DNA from: Delphinus delphis
Taxonomy: Eukaryota > Chordata > Mammalia > Artiodactyla > Delphinidae
Assembly: GCF_949987515.2 (NCBI RefSeq)
Contig: NC_082698.1
Coordinates: 33,074,070 to 33,138,069, forward strand
DNA: 64,000 nucleotides
Direction of reading: 5' to 3'
Shown: positions 35,303 through 50,300 of the stretch, one piece after another
Layout of the letters: each line of letters opens with the position of its first letter
How positions within the stretch are numbered: position 1 is the stretch's first letter
Position numbers and translations under genes: made by a program
Notes under the pieces: model-generated
Told to the model about the DNA's origin: nothing
The model's input: the letters and a program-made list of their open reading frames with translations, nothing else
The model's database searches: none

Positions 35303-38300
35303 CTGCAGGAACACAAAACAGAGCCGGCGCCACAGTTTACGGCAGGACATCGGCAGTGTTGATCCTGGAGGGGCAGAGGAGGCCCAGGAGTTGGAATCTG
35401 CCGTTCTCGCTGCACTGGGACTACTTGGCTTTGGGCTTTATGCGGAGAGAGCTCCCTTCTCAGAGGCCTGGCTCGCTGCCCGCGCTTAGGATGCGCAGGT
35501 CAGCTGGCCTCCTGAGAAATAAGGCAGATCGTCCGTGTTATAAATAGTGTTGACGAGGGGAAGTGCAAAGCCAGAATGCAATGGTCTAGAAGAGAGATGT
35601 GTGAACACAGATTCAGGTGTCATTCAGGACTCCCCTTCCCAGGAAGAAAGGGGAGCTGGCCAGAGCACTGCTAGTGACACGTGTTGAAAAACTGAAACCA
35701 TTTCCCATTTATGCCCCCAGGTGAGAGGTGACAGCTGGTAGGATAAACACCCTCGTGCCTATCTTTGCACACCTAGATGAGCATATCAGGAGAATAGATT
35801 CTCAACAGTGGAACTGAAAGGACCTCTAATATTTTGTACTAATGAGCAGGGTCAGCAGTAGAGCAGAGGGATTGTGGGCAAGGAGGCAACTCTGGTGACA
35901 TGGGTTCGGAAGGGTGTTCTGGACTCTTCTTTCAGGAGCCCTTGCAGGCACTGCTCTCCGAACCTTCTGCCCAGTCTCTCCTGGTCAGTTAGAGGGTCTT
36001 GCTTCAGCATCCATCAGAGAAGCTGGCTACTAATTGGCTGTGGGCAGCCTTGGACATATGGCCCATCAACTGAGGCAGGCTAACCAGATTAAAATAAAGC
36101 CCTGCATGTCCTCTCACCCCACTGTCCCACGTAAAAACAGTATTTCTGGAACAGACAAATGCTTCATAACATCTCAGAACCAGAGTGTTGCAGCTAGATG
36201 GGCCCGTGCATGGTTGGAGCAGCACTTCTCAGACTTCACTCTGCCTGTGAGGCATTCAGCACTATTTTATTTAAATGTAGATTCTGATTTTGCATGCCCC
36301 GAGGACCACACTTTGAGTAGCCAAGGCCTACTCCACACCTTCATTCTACAGGTGAAGAAACAGGCTCTCGAGAGAGAGGGTTTAGCCAAAGTACTTTGAA
36401 AACAGGAGCCTTAGAACTGTTCACATCAGAGGGCAAAAGCCCCACAGAAGCTGAGTCCGTGAGAGAGAAGGTGGGGCTTCCCCAGAGGCTCTAAAGACCC
36501 CAGTGCTTAGGCTCACACTGCCCCGGGGATACATACAGAGTCTCGCGCTTACGCCTGATTCTAATTTTCCTCTAAGCACAGCCAGTAGGCAGAAGGCCTG
36601 CTGTCCCCCATCACCTGCTTAGCTTTAACAGTGCCTAGAGGTGGGCGTGAGGGGGTGAGGATGGGCTGGGGTGGAGGTGGCCGCAGACTGGGGCACAGTT
36701 AGCCTGGGATGTGATGGGGCCCTGCACCCACTAGCCTGACATGCTTTGTTCCAGCCTGTGACCTCTGTCCCAGGTAAGAGATCCAATTCCGAATGTCTTG
36801 CCACATTCGTGGTGCTTTGCTAACTTGCCTTTGCTTAGTCTGGCCCTGTGTCCTGCTTCTGCTGCAGGAGCAGGCTGCTGGGCACACAGTGAGTGCTTAC
36901 ATGTCTGGAGACTTTAATAGCCAAAACTCTTTTTTTTGTTTTGTTTTGCGGTACGCGGGCCTCTCACTGTTGTGGCTTCTCCCGTTGTGGAGCACAGGCT
37001 CTGGATGCGCAGGCTCAGTGGCCATGGCTCACGGGCCCAGCCGCTCCGCGGCATGTGGGATCTTCCCAGACCGGGGCACGAGCCCGTGTCCCCTGCATCA
37101 GCAGGCGGACTCTCAACCACTGCGCCACCAGGGAAGCCCCAAAACTCTTATCGTTCGTTAGCTCTGCCCGGGCCTTCCTAGGACCATTCCCCTAAAATTA
37201 CTGAATCTCAAGAGATGAAGCAATTAGAAAGTAATCAGAATCATTCAAATTTGGGGCAAGATTAACTCCAAGACCCGAATATGGCTTCAAATATTCTCTT
37301 TAGAATACTTCTAATTAGCTAATTAAAGGGTAGCCATTTAATTTTCCTGTGATTAAATACAACTGTTTCTGTGTAGTAGTTTTGGTCCACTTCTAGGTGA
37401 CGGTGACCCAGGCAACAGATGCTGAATGAACAGAACCCCTTCCTTCCCACCCACTCCCCGCCAAGAACAACAGGAATCAGGATCACCGAGCTTCAAGAAA
37501 GGCTCCCTGTGTGCCAGCCACTGTACTATGCATCTGTTTCATAAATTGTCACATTTAATCTTCAAAACTGCTCGTTGGATTCGTGCTATTATTATCTTCG
37601 CTCCAGAGATGAGGAAATTGAATCTCAGGAAATTTGAGTAGCTTGTTGAAGGTCACTCTACTAATGATGAATGGTCAAAGCCCCCATCTGTGAAACTCCA
37701 GCTCAGGTGAGCTGAAGATGAGCGACATCATAAAAGGCTCCAGCCCTCTTCCTGGAGTTGCCTTCCACTTCCGCCCCCCTGCTCTGCAGCGGGGTGACTG
37801 CTCAGACCCATAGGCTCAAAGCCACACTGGTGCATCTAAGCTGGAAGGTGCTGTGTAGAATCAAAGTTAGAATATGTGTTCAGGTGAAAGCTGTTGGATG
37901 ATTGGCCGGGGAGGGTAACAGCTGCCCAGGGGCAGGTGGGTGGGGCTGCAGGGGAAACGGCACCACTTCTGAGGAGGCTAAGTGCAGCCTGGTGGGCACA
38001 TGAGGACGATTCCCACAGCAGCCTCATTGCTAGTGCTGTCCACATTGCTCTGCCAAGAAGGATGGAGTCCCTGGTACGGTGTCTTTTAGATTTTTTTGTT
38101 TTGTTTTGGGGGTTCTTTGGGCGTTTTTTTGGCCTCACCGTGCAGCTTGCGGGATCTTCATTCCCCGACCAGGGCTTGAACCCCGGGCCCTTGGCAGTGA
38201 AAGTCGGGAGTCAACCACTGGATCGCCAGGGAGTTCTCTAGATATTTTTTGAATGAATGATGTGGATGGAAGTTCACACTTATTGAGCACTTACTATGTG

Positions 38301-41300
38301 CCAAATCCTTGTACATATCACTTGGTTTATCTCTTTAAATTCTCCCAACGATTCTGTGACATATGTACTTTGATGATCTCCATTTTATTTTGCTTTATTT
38401 TAATTTAATTTTTATTGGAATATAGTTGATTTACAATGTTGTGTTAGTTTCAGGTGTGTAGCAAAGCGAATCAGTTATGCATATACATATATCCACTCTT
38501 TTTTAGATTCTTTTCCCATATAGGCCATTGCAGAGTATTGACTAGAGTTCCCAGTGCTATACAGTAGGTCCTTATTAGTTATCTACTTTATATATAGTAG
38601 TGTGTGTATGTCAACCCCAATCTTCCAATTTATCCCTCTTTCCATTTACCCCCTGGTAACCATAATTTTGTTTTCTACAACTGTAACTCTATTTCTGTTT
38701 TGTAGATAAGTGATGATCCCCATTTTACAGAGGAGGAAACTGAGGCTCAAAGAGGTTAAGGAAATTGCCCAATAGTACCCAACTAAGCAGTCGCAGAGCT
38801 GGGCTTCAAACCTTGGCAGTCTGACTCCAGTCCATGCTTAAACTTAAACTAATTCCTTCCCACCCTCTAATATCTCTGTCAGTGGAAATCCTTCCATCCA
38901 GCCTGTAACTCCAAGCTCTAATGCCAGGGACTCCGGGAGGGCATCCTGGTTCATCTGCCGTTGGCATCCTGCAGCGCTTTGTTTCAGGTACTCACGTGGC
39001 ACTTGCCACATATTCTACGGTAGATGTTGAAGCATCATTCTTACCTCTGAGTCCCACCAGATTGCAGCTCCCTGGGGCTGGGCAGCCCTGTGGCTGCTGT
39101 GGTCCAGGGCTCTGGCAAGTGTCTGACAATGACCGTGAGCAGACAGCAAAACAACTGACTCACGGGCCAAGTGAACATGTGCTTGGCTCTTTTTTTAGCA
39201 CTGACTGATGCTACCCTATTTCCTTCCATCCGCAGTTCCCACAGCTTTGAGGGAGTGAGAAGGAAAATGGGCCCATTATAATAAAATGCAGCTCCTCCCT
39301 GCTCCCTTCCCCACATTAGATGACAAGACTAGTCGACTTTTGTTCAGGGTTTAAAGTGTCTCTGGCATTACACTGAATGCTTGGTGTGCTTTTAGATCAA
39401 ATTAAAAGCTCGATAAACTTTTGAGGATTAACTTTAATCCTTAAAACAAGCCTGTGGGGTATGCTCTCATTTTGGGGACAAGAGACGGAGGCCCTGAGAG
39501 GTGAAGTGACTTGCTCAAGGCCTCACGGTCAAGTGAGGGAAGGGTACCTCAGAGGGTACGCTCTTCACCGCCAGTCACACCACTGCCACTACCAGGACAG
39601 AGGACAGAGCTCCCGGGGACGTGGCCCACGGCCACCACCATCAGGGTCACTGGCACTCCATAAAATGTAAATGCTTCGGCACACCTTCAGACACTCTGAT
39701 TCTGTGGGTCTGAGTGGGCCTAGGAGTCCGCACTTTTTATAAACTCCCCAGGTTATTCTCAATCACTAAAGTATGAGAACTACTCATCTAGGACAACAGG
39801 CTTGGAGTTTCTCCCCCAGTCCTTTGAAAAGTCACTTTTAAATTGCCTGAGACTCTCTGCCTTCACATTCACATGAGCATCTGAAGGCTACGAGCAAAGC
39901 TTCTCCCCACCCCACATCTCTCTGTCACCCCACGCCACCAGACCACAGCCGCGGACAGGTGGATGTGGGGAGAGGTCGCTCCCACTGACCCAGCTCCAGC
40001 CCCTGGGGTTGGGTCTCCTCTGAGGGCTGCTTGGTCAATCCACAACCTCCCTATTAGAATCATCAGACAACAGACTCCATCCTTCCAGAGGACCAACCTC
40101 CCCTTCCATCACCGGCAAGCAGGCCCCAAAGCTGGGGAATGAGATCCAGGCATGGAGAAAGGAAGGGCCACGTGTTCACTACCCAGGACCTTCACATTTA
40201 GTCGAAAGGGATTTCACTTCCCAGTTAAGCCCTGAGATAGGTGAAGGTTTTCCAACTTCAGGCCAGACACTCACTCTGTCATTCAACACATATTTATTGA
40301 GCCCTTACTATGTGGCCAACACTCCTACAGGTGCCAGATGCACAGCAAGAAACAAGGTAGCACTGCCCACCCCGCACTTCCATTCTAGTGTTTGGGTGGT
40401 GAGGGGCCTGGGGGTGAAGGGAGAGGGGGACCAAGAAACCTATAAGCTGTCACAAAGCCTGCCATGGTGCTGGTTACTGGGTGACAATATAAACCAAGCC
40501 CCACCAGCAAGCATGGTCAGCCTGATCAAAGGCACTGAGGAGTGGCCTGGAGACTATTACCCTGGGAAACTGTTGATAGGAAAAAGCCACTGGAGATGTA
40601 GAGCACGCCTGAGTCAGGAGGAAAGAGGAAGCAGGGAAGGCAGAGGGTGGAAAAGGCCATTGCCATGAGCAACTGAAGCAGCCCCAGAAAAAAAGAGCCC
40701 CGGTGAAGCCTCCTCTCAGCGCTCACCCAGGGCAGAGCCAGCAACCAGGGTAGGGGCTTGAGAATGGCGGTTCCCAAAGGAGAGTCTGTGGAGCACCAGC
40801 CCAGAGAGAGCTCTGTGCGGAAAAGGCGGTCTGCAGTCAGGTTTAGCAATGCTGCCTACTCTATTCCAGAGATGGAGAGTCTCAAAGTTCATGAGCATAA
40901 TAAAGGCTCTGAGAAGGCCTGCAGCAAAGAAACCCATTTAACTTTAATTAACCCAGCATTTTCCAAACTCCTTTGATCATAGAACCCTTTTCGAACACCT
41001 AACATCCCATGGAGTTCTAGAGAACGCTTTAGGGGACACTGCTTGTGAGGAATAAAAGTCAGGGTGATTTGAAAGAGACATTTCTCAGGCCTAGAGATGG
41101 TTACCTGAGTTAGAGGCAGCAGTGACAGGTGAGAGGTAGGGCTGGTGGGAAAAGGGTCGGTGGTGTAGTTATCTGTCCTATGGTTTCAAATGATTTGCTA
41201 ATTGTGTCTCTATGAATATAGCTAATTAATATTGATGTTCAATTGATTTTACAGAGTTTTGCTCTTGATAGAAAAAGCTCAGCAGAAAGGCTGATTCAGG

Positions 41301-44300
41301 GTCTCTGAGTTATGAGTATCTTCAGAGGAAGAGAGACGCAAGCTAGGCGGCCCCACCCAGGCTCTCCACCTGGCAGCTTACCAGCTTCCAAGTTACAAAC
41401 AGGAGCAGAGTGAGAACAAATGTAATAGTCCTCCTGGGATATGGGCAATAGTCAGTTTTGCCAGTGGGGTGGAAAGTAATCTTCTGAAAGTCTTATATTT
41501 GCATTAATGTTGCAATTTTCAAAATCACATTAGATCTCTTTCATATTAAAGTCTAACAGTTTGTTCAAAGCATTATCATATCTGCAATTCTCATTTTATT
41601 GTGTTAAATGATTCACTGAGGCCCATTTGGCTCCAGAGGGAACTGAGGCCCACATTCATTAAGCGACTTGCCTAAGGTCACACAGTAATAAAGCTTGGAC
41701 TAGAATCCGGGGCTCGTGACTCTTTGTCCAGTGGTTTTCCCACTGTCCCAAAGGAGAAGGTGCTGTTGGCCCTTTCAGTGTGATCAAAGTTTGTGTCTTA
41801 CTCATTCAATGAGTGTTTATTAAGCCCCTACAATGAATAAGCCAGGCTCTGTTTTAGGCACAGGACTATGGCAGTAAACAAAACAAAGTCTCTGCCTTCA
41901 GGGAGCTTGCATTCTAGTGGGCAAGACAGATGATATGCAAGTAAATACACACAAATGGAATTTGACAGGGGTTGGAAGTGCTTTGAAGAGAAATAAATCA
42001 GGATTAGGGACTAGAGAATGATGGGGAATCTCTCTGGAGAAGAGCCTTTTGAGCAGAGACCTAAAATAAGTGGGGGAGTGGCCCATGCAGAAGTCTGGGG
42101 GGGAGAGATCCAGGAGAGGAAATGGCAGGTGCAAAGGCCCTGAGGCAGCAGTGTGTTGGCATGTGTGAGAAAAAGCCCCAAGGACACGAGGGAGGGGGAG
42201 AAGATGAGGCGAGAGGGGCAGGCAGGGGACAGATCACACAGGGCCTTAAGGTGAGGGTTTTAGCTTTTCCTCCATCTGTGAGGGAAGTGATGGGATCTAA
42301 ATTATATCATTGACTCACTGCTCAGAGCACCATTTCATAACTGTGAGTCACGACAGACACTCGATTCATCCAGGAGCTGTCCTGAGGTCTGGGATGGGAA
42401 GAACGGAAGGCTGGCCGTGAGTTTATAGGCAAAGTGTCTGGAACTGCAGTTAGAGGCAGATGGATAAGAGGACACATCAGGGCTCGAGGATTCCTAGGAT
42501 GTTTCCAGGTGGGCCCTGGCCCGAGGAAAAGAATATCCTTTCCATAGAATAAGTCAGTCCTTCCTCAGAAGGTGGCTGAGAACCATGAGGCACGAGTGAA
42601 AAGGGACAGATCAGAACCCTCTTGCCTCTAAGGGACTCAGGAGTGGGACTGCCCAAGCAGGAGAGGTCGGATGCCACAGCCAGCTTCTGCCCAGCCCTCA
42701 TCTAGCCAGCCAGCTCTGCTCTAGGGCCAGTCCCATGTTCTTGCGGTGCTCCAAATCTGGGCCCTGCTGTTTATTCTCTCAAAAATCTCAGCAGTACCTC
42801 TTCCCAGCATGCTGTGAGAGGATTAGAGGAACAGTCTCGCCTAACAAATAACAACAGCTGTAATTTATTCATCCCCTGCTACAGGCAGGCATGACACTCG
42901 CCATAGTCCCACCAGGAGTATCTCCTACGTATCTCACAAAAATCTTAAACCGTTGGATCATTATTTTGCAGATGAGGGAACAGAGGTTCAGAGAAGGTAA
43001 GTAACTTGCCAAGGCTACACAGCACGTAAGGGGCAGATTCAGGACTCAAAGGCAGGTTATTAGAATAACCCCTTCTGGTCTCCGTGTTTTTTATGGCCCT
43101 TTGCTTTTTCTCCCTTTTCCGTCCTTTTTCTCTTTTAACAATTTGCAAAGTGTTTTCAAACTAAGCCTCAGTATCACTCTTTAATGTGTTTCAGGGTTTC
43201 ACTGCATTGAATAGCAGCACCTATGTCTGTCTCCCCCTTCCCTTTCTTGTGTTAAAGCTCCTTCTAGATAGAGAATGTGACTTGCTTACTCTTGACCAAT
43301 CTCTACTCCCCAACAACACTTTGCACAGAGCAAATTCTTAACAAGTGTCTGAGGAATTAAAATGTTGGGACTCTGGAACCAGACTGCCTGGGTTTAAGTC
43401 CTGATACTGCTGCTTATGAGCTGTGTGCCCTTTCATAAGTTACTTAACCTCTCTGTGCCTTGGTTTCCTCATCTGTAATTCTGGTTAGGATTAAATGAAT
43501 TCCTGACACATTGTAAACACCATATAAATATTTTTAAAATAATTTTTTAAAAATTCATTCTCCATTTCTCTTCCTTTTTCCCTCCCTTCTTTTCTTTTAA
43601 CATAATGATTGTAACTAACGCTTACATAGCATTTACACATGCCAGGCTCCCACTGCAAGAACTTTACAGACCTCAGCTCCAGGCCCGAATCTGCCTCATA
43701 CCCTTGAACATACCCCAGGTGGGACGTCACTTAAACAGGTCACAAGTCAACTGGTGGGGAAGAGTCTAGGGACTAACATGGGGGGGCTGTCTCACACAGG
43801 ATCCAGAGATTAGAAGACTCGGATGGAGGTTGGCCTGGCTTTGGGTTCTAAAGCATCTAAGAAGGTCACAGATCTTTAGCTACAACAAAAGGGCCATAAC
43901 GTTGGCCAGACAGCAAGCAGGACCTAAGGGCCCCACTTCAACCTGCTTGTTCGCCATATGACGCCCATGACGCCCCCGCTCACCACAACTAGCAGATTAT
44001 ATGCTATAAAACCAAGATTCAACAACGGTGAACCTCGGAGAGGACTCAAGCGTTTCGCATTAAATCTTCTGAAATGAGCATGAACACATGTAGATGCCAT
44101 CTGCCTGGGCCAGCACCTCGCATGCAAATATGCTGCCTCAAGGGGTAAGAAAGAGGCTGGCAAGTCTTTTTTATGTCCCTGTACATAGTCACATTGAAGA
44201 CAGAGATCATTTCCTGTTGCAGTGCACTTTTACAAGGCACATGCCCTGGGAGTGGGGGTAGCAATTAGAGGGATAGAGGAGGGGCTTCTCGTATGCTCTG

Positions 44301-47300
44301 TTTCTCGTTCTGTTTCTGGGAGCTGTTTCTGGGAGTGTGGTCAATTTGTGAGCTGTGCGTGTATGCTGGGTGTGCTTTTCTGTATTTATACTGTACTTCA
44401 ATACAAGTTTTTAAAAGTGTACATTCTTTATCACCACACTGCTGTTTGTGATGGGGAAACAATGGACACAACCCAAAAGCCCATAAAATAAATTACGTCA
44501 CAACTATATGATGGAGAACCATGAAGCCATTAGAAATAATGAGGCAGAGATATAGGAACCGATATGGAAGGATGTTATGATACAGTGCTAATCAAAAAAA
44601 GGAAGTTACAAAGCAGATAGCATTATCTCAAATCTAAAAAAAAAACATTGGGTTGAACCATGGTAATAGTTGATATTTTATAGTTGACCATTTTATATGG
44701 TTCATTATATATATATATATACACACACACATATATATACGTATATGTGTTTATATGTACACAGATATACATACACATACTCACATTGCATAGAAATATG
44801 TGTATATATATAAATTTATAAGAAAAATAACCTGAAAAAATGTACTTTAAATTGTCAACAGTGGGGGTAAACCAGATTTTTAGTATCTGTGTTACACATT
44901 TCTATGTCTTTAATTTTTTATAATGAGCTTGTATTACTTTAGTGATCAGCAAAAACAAATGATAATAATAAAGTCACATAGATATAACTTTTTAAAAAAG
45001 ACCAAACTTTTGTCCCTCAGCGTTGCAGAGGGATGGATCTGGGCAGTGAACCAGGATTGGGCTGGTGCGAATTCTAAGGTAAATTTTGACCTGGAAATGC
45101 TAAGGTTCATCTGAAATACCCCAAGCCTGAGTGAAGTTCAGCCACAGCGCTTGAAGCAAACATACCTGTAAAATTTTGGAGTAACTGATCACAATAAGCA
45201 GTCCTGGTACCAAGAAGTTCAAAGTAACAAATGACACATCCCAGGAGATTTCTCCGGCAATGCTGGGCCAAACCAGTGTGCAAATCGGAATTTCCTAGTT
45301 ACAAAAAGGAAGAGAAGGTCATTTAATGCTGGCTTCTTATTTGGCCTTTAGCTCAGCCCCAGGTGGGGTTACCTGGCACTGTTACAATGTTGTGTTACCC
45401 TGTTGTGTTTTGCTGTTACACAACTGGTATGACAAGAAACCCCCGACTCCCTTCCATTGCCCACACAACCCCACTTACAAGTCATTCCCCTCTGACCCTC
45501 AGAATCACCATAATTATTATTCCCATTCTCCAAGGGAGGCACGTGGGCCTCAGGGCCCCAGGCTGGGAAGACCCAGAGTCAGTTCCCAGGCATGGCTCCA
45601 GGTCCAGTGCTCTTTCCACTTCCCTGGGCTGAGCTGCAAAGAGCCCTTGAGCCTTCTCTTCCAAGACCTTCATTTTACAGGGGAAAAATCTGACCCCTGT
45701 AAGTTTACATAGATTGGAAGTGATGTGCTACCCGCAAACACATAAAACCTGGAGTGAGGTGTGCCCCTCCTCCAGGGGAGAATGCAACAGCCCCAGAGTG
45801 AAGGTGCAGCCACGGTCATCAGGATGTAAAACCACTGGATGGGGCAGAAGAGCGTGCAGGTTTGTGACCTTGCCGCTGTCACTATGTTGCGTTGAATTCA
45901 AATGTTTGACACTAACTACAAACCCCAAAACATGTTCCCAGACCTCACTGGATAGTTACTAAGCTGCTGCAACAATTTTTTCCAATGAACAAATAGGTCA
46001 ATGACAAGAGATCTATTTATCCTCCCAAACACAGATCTCCAGCGCCTGCTTGACTATAGGACAAAACTCTTTAGGAAACAAGAGCCCTACACACTTCTGG
46101 ACACACAGAACAGACTTTTAAAGAGCATATTCTGTGTAAAAAGACCACATTATTGATTTCTGGTGGACAAGGCATCTTAACCACGGTCCAGAAGTAGTAT
46201 CATTATTCATAGCATCAGTCATTTATTCATTCATTTAACCAATATTTATTGAATGCTATACTAAGCAAAGGCAAAGAATTTTTATCATTTCCCAACGTGT
46301 ATCATAATTGCATGGTCAAACTCAAAATAGAGTCAAATAATCACTCCTTTTCCTATTCAGTATCTAAAATTCTCTGAGCATTTATTCTTTGCCAGGAAGC
46401 ACTTTACATACATTATCTCATGGAATGTTCATCACAACCTTATTGAAATGCATAGTTATTTTTCCCATCACACAGAGGAGGAAGCTAAAGCTTAGAAATT
46501 TCCTCCTAAAATAATAGTCTAAAACCCTAAAGATGTAGTCCTTTTTAATCATCTCCAAAGAGCTGAGTGGTTATAGAGGGTATCGCGGAACCTACCAAAA
46601 CCGCTAAGGCAAGTCAGACAGGGAAGAATGCTTTAGTTATATTTGTACCCTGAGAGGGTGCTGGGGGTGAGAATGTTGCTTCCTTTTCCTGTTTTGTTTA
46701 GACAGTTTACAAATGCACTGGACATTCTAAAAACTTGTTCCTTCATCCCCACCCCCACTGTGCACACCAGATGGAATAAAGTTTATTAGAGCTTTCTACA
46801 TTTTGGTGATTGGAAAGAAATTTGTGTCTCTCAAGGATCTTCTGAATATTGACAGTGCAGTGACCACAGCTCTTTGGGAAATCCAGGTAGCCTATGCTTG
46901 TACTCAGACCTCCACCCACCAGGGACCCCTTATTCCAGTGCATTGGGTGGGCAACACAGATCAGCAGAAATGTTGAAGCAGAAAACAGAAGAAACAGATT
47001 CCAGCCCTGAGTGTGACTTAGTCTCTAATTCTTTTTTTTTTTTTTTTTTTTTTTGCAGTACGCGGGCCTCTCACTGTTGTGGCCTCTCCCATTGCGGAGC
47101 ACAGGCTCCGGATGCGCAGGCTCAGCGGCCATGGCTCATGGGCCCAGCCGCTCCACGGCATGTGGGATCTTCCTGGACCAGGGCACGAACCCGTGTCCTC
47201 TGCATCGGCAGGCGGACTCTCAACCACTGCGCCACCAGGAAACCCAGTCTCTAATTCTTATGCTTGTGATGGGAAAATGTACAGGGAGGGAGGGCAGAGA

Positions 47301-50300
47301 AAACAGATGACCCCAGAAGCATTTCTTAAAACCCCCAAGAACTCCCAACTCTTTCTGAAAACCCTCTCCAGAATGTCTGCCTAACCCTCTCCAGGCTTAA
47401 CAAGATTTTGTCGAAGACTGTGTAATGATAGAGCAAGGTGTTCTCGCTACATTAGGGACAAAAATATAGATCCTTAAATAATCTGCCTGCATTAGCCTCA
47501 TATTGTTGAAGAAAATGTGTAGGTGCGAATGAAAAGGTATCTATCCACACACTCACACACACAGGCATAGAAAAGACTGGAAAGGTACACTCCAGAAAAT
47601 TAAGTGTCGGGCTTCCCTGGTGGAGCAGTGATTAAAATCCACCTGCCAATGCAGGGGACACAGGTTCAAGCCCTGGTCTGGGAAGATCCCACATGCCGAG
47701 GAGCAACTAAGCCCGTGCACCACAACTACCGAGCCTGCACTCTAGAGCCCGCGAGCCACAACTACTGAAGCCCATGCGCCACAACTACTGAAGCCCATGC
47801 ACCACAACTACTGAAGCCCATGCGCCACAACTACTGAAGCCCATGCACCTAGAGCCCGTGCTCTGCAACAAGAGAAGCCACTGCAATGAGAAGCCTGCAC
47901 ACCGCGACAAAGTGTAGCCCCCGCTCACCGCAACTAGAGAAAGCCTGCGTGCAGCAATGAAGACCCAACACAGGCAAAAATAAATAAATAAAAATAAATA
48001 AATTTATTAAAAAAAATAAAAAGGAAATTTGAAAACCAAAAGTGCTGGGCCTGCTTTGTTACTGAACTACAGAAGCAGAGCTGGCTGAGCCGGTAACAGT
48101 GTCCTTTAATCTATTTGTCCAACCACTCGCTGACTCAAGCCATGGTGACTAAGCCACTGTGAGGCTACAGTGAGGATGGGAAAGGAGGCTATGCTACAGT
48201 CAGGGAGGGAAAAAAGCACTAGGAAACTTCAGTACAGAGCGGCAAGCCCAGAGAGCTATAGGTGATGGGATTGTGGAGTCACCGGGAAAGCGGCATCCAG
48301 GAGGGGTTGTGTCAGCTGTGCGTGGAAGGATGGGGCTTCAGTCAAGGGAATGGGGAAGCTGGAGCTCAGTGTCTGGACCAGAAAGGATGTAGATGGGAGG
48401 CCATGTACAATGGTGTGAAGTGTGGTTGGCCGTGACTGGTATTCCCATCCCAAGCTCCATCTCTCCCCAGCAGTCTCACCCATTTCCATGGTGCCTTTTT
48501 GCAGATGCTGTTGCAACCTCCTCTTTCCAGCCAGTCTTCTCCTGAACCCCAGACTGGCCCCACTGCCCTGAGTGCATCTCTGTAGGATGCCTCACAGGCA
48601 CTTCTAGCCTCCAGCGTCCCACCCCAAAGATTCCACCTCCTGCATCATCAACTCCGGGCACGGAGCCGCCATTTTCCAAGCTGTCAGATACCTGAGTGCT
48701 GGCCTTCCACCTTCTTCTTCCCTCTCCACTCAGAGGGAACTCCTAGGTTCTGCTTAATAGCTATCCAACCCACCACGAGCTCATTCTCACTGCTCCCCCT
48801 CCCCCCACAGACCACAGACCAGGCCATCTCTCACCTCCTAAGTCCCAACGCCCTAAAGGGTGTGTAACTGGCCCTTCTCTAGTTGACCCCCACCAACCCT
48901 TCCAGCACCATCTCTTGCCAACATTCTGGGCTATCTCCTCTGCCTGTGATGTCCCTCCAGTTCCCCACGTCACTCATTCTTTTCCAGGAAGACTTTCCTG
49001 TGGATGGGGGACATCTATCTACAGGCACTGCTCAAGTGCTGACCCCTCCCCGCACTGGCTGACTCATTTGCAAATGCCACCTGATTCCAGCTGTTTCCAG
49101 TCAGCTTCTCTAATGACTCTTCCTGGAATACCCTTGGGAACACCTTTGTAACTAGTTCTCCCTGCCCCACCTCTTCAAACAAAATGGAAGACTTCAAAGT
49201 CATTTTAAGGAACTAGGAATCCTAGTTATATATCTCCTCTCCTATCAGCTTCCCAGCAGAGAAGAAAGAACATACCCATGGCAAGAGATGGACTTACTTT
49301 CCTATATCTTAAAAGTATCCTCTAATATTAACAAATGTGAGGAAACTTGTTTGTCTCCTCAGCCAATCCACATTCAGTAGGGACACGACGGCATTATTGG
49401 CCTGCTATTAAACTGGGGCAGGGCAGAGCAGTGGGACCAAGTGCTCCTCCGGAAGTGTGAACTCATGGGAGAGGCACCAGGAGGAACAGACAGACCCCAG
49501 CTAACTTCTGCTTCCATCCTTTGCCCATTCTGTAACTACAGGCATCTTCTCCTTCAGAAAATAAACAAGAGAACACCAACTCGTGGGGCTACTGTGGGGT
49601 TACCGAACTGTGCAGGGTCTGGGACCAGAATCTGCGTGATGCACAGGCCCCTCCTTGAAGAGAAGGATGCTGTCTTGGTCGTGTGGCTCACGGCGGGGGC
49701 AGGAGGGAGGGGTGCTCAGTAAGTGTTTGCAGAATCAATGGGCAGCACACTCTGACCAGGGTGGACAGCCCTCCCCACCTGCCAATGAGGGTCACGCCCC
49801 ACCAGGGCCACAGCATACACAGGCAGGAATCCCGCTGGCAAAGGCTGAGCTGACCCGGCTGAGATGTCTAAGTTGCTAGGATGTGTCCACCCTCTTAAAA
49901 TGGCAGTCTTTTATTACCGCAATCAGAAGAATTGTACTGTTTGAAAAATGTTTAAAATATTTATAACCAAAGATAAGGAAACTAATAATAGCTGGCAACT
50001 CTTGAGCGCTTAACTGTGTGTGTGCCAGGTGTTAGCTCATTTACTGAACTTCCGTCCCCACAGTAATCCTATAAGGTTAATACTGTTATTGTGCCCATTT
50101 GGCAAATGAGGAAAGTGAGGTATAGAGAGATGAGACCACTTGCCTCTGGCTCACAGCTCCTAAATGGCAGAGATGGGATTCACTCAGAACATCTGACTCC
50201 AAAGCCTGCATTCCTAATACCAAATTATTTAGCATTTTCTAGCCTGTCTATCATTTCATCTAAGTTTGAGAGAGTCTGGTCACCTTGACTGCTTGGTACT

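Larger units (their letters stand above)
35303..45165 (-). other. FFAR4 intron 2
   Basis: About 9.9 kb with CHR and shorter SINEs, an L1 3' end, MIR and other ancient repeats and a TA/CA microsatellite. Segments near 35.4-36.9 kb and 39-41.7 kb are unique DNA with nothing recognised. Confidence 0.7.

Noticed and set aside
36914..37181. Many 60-125 codon open frames with shared peptides (for example GLSLLWPL, MWDLPRPGHEP)
   Set aside because: They recur at every CHR SINE in the window on both strands; they are translations of the repeat, not genes.
35303..45165. Exon for the human long isoform insert of FFAR4 intracellular loop 3
   Set aside because: No 48-bp segment with suitable splice sites and matching peptide was seen; the short 361-residue form is the only one supported.
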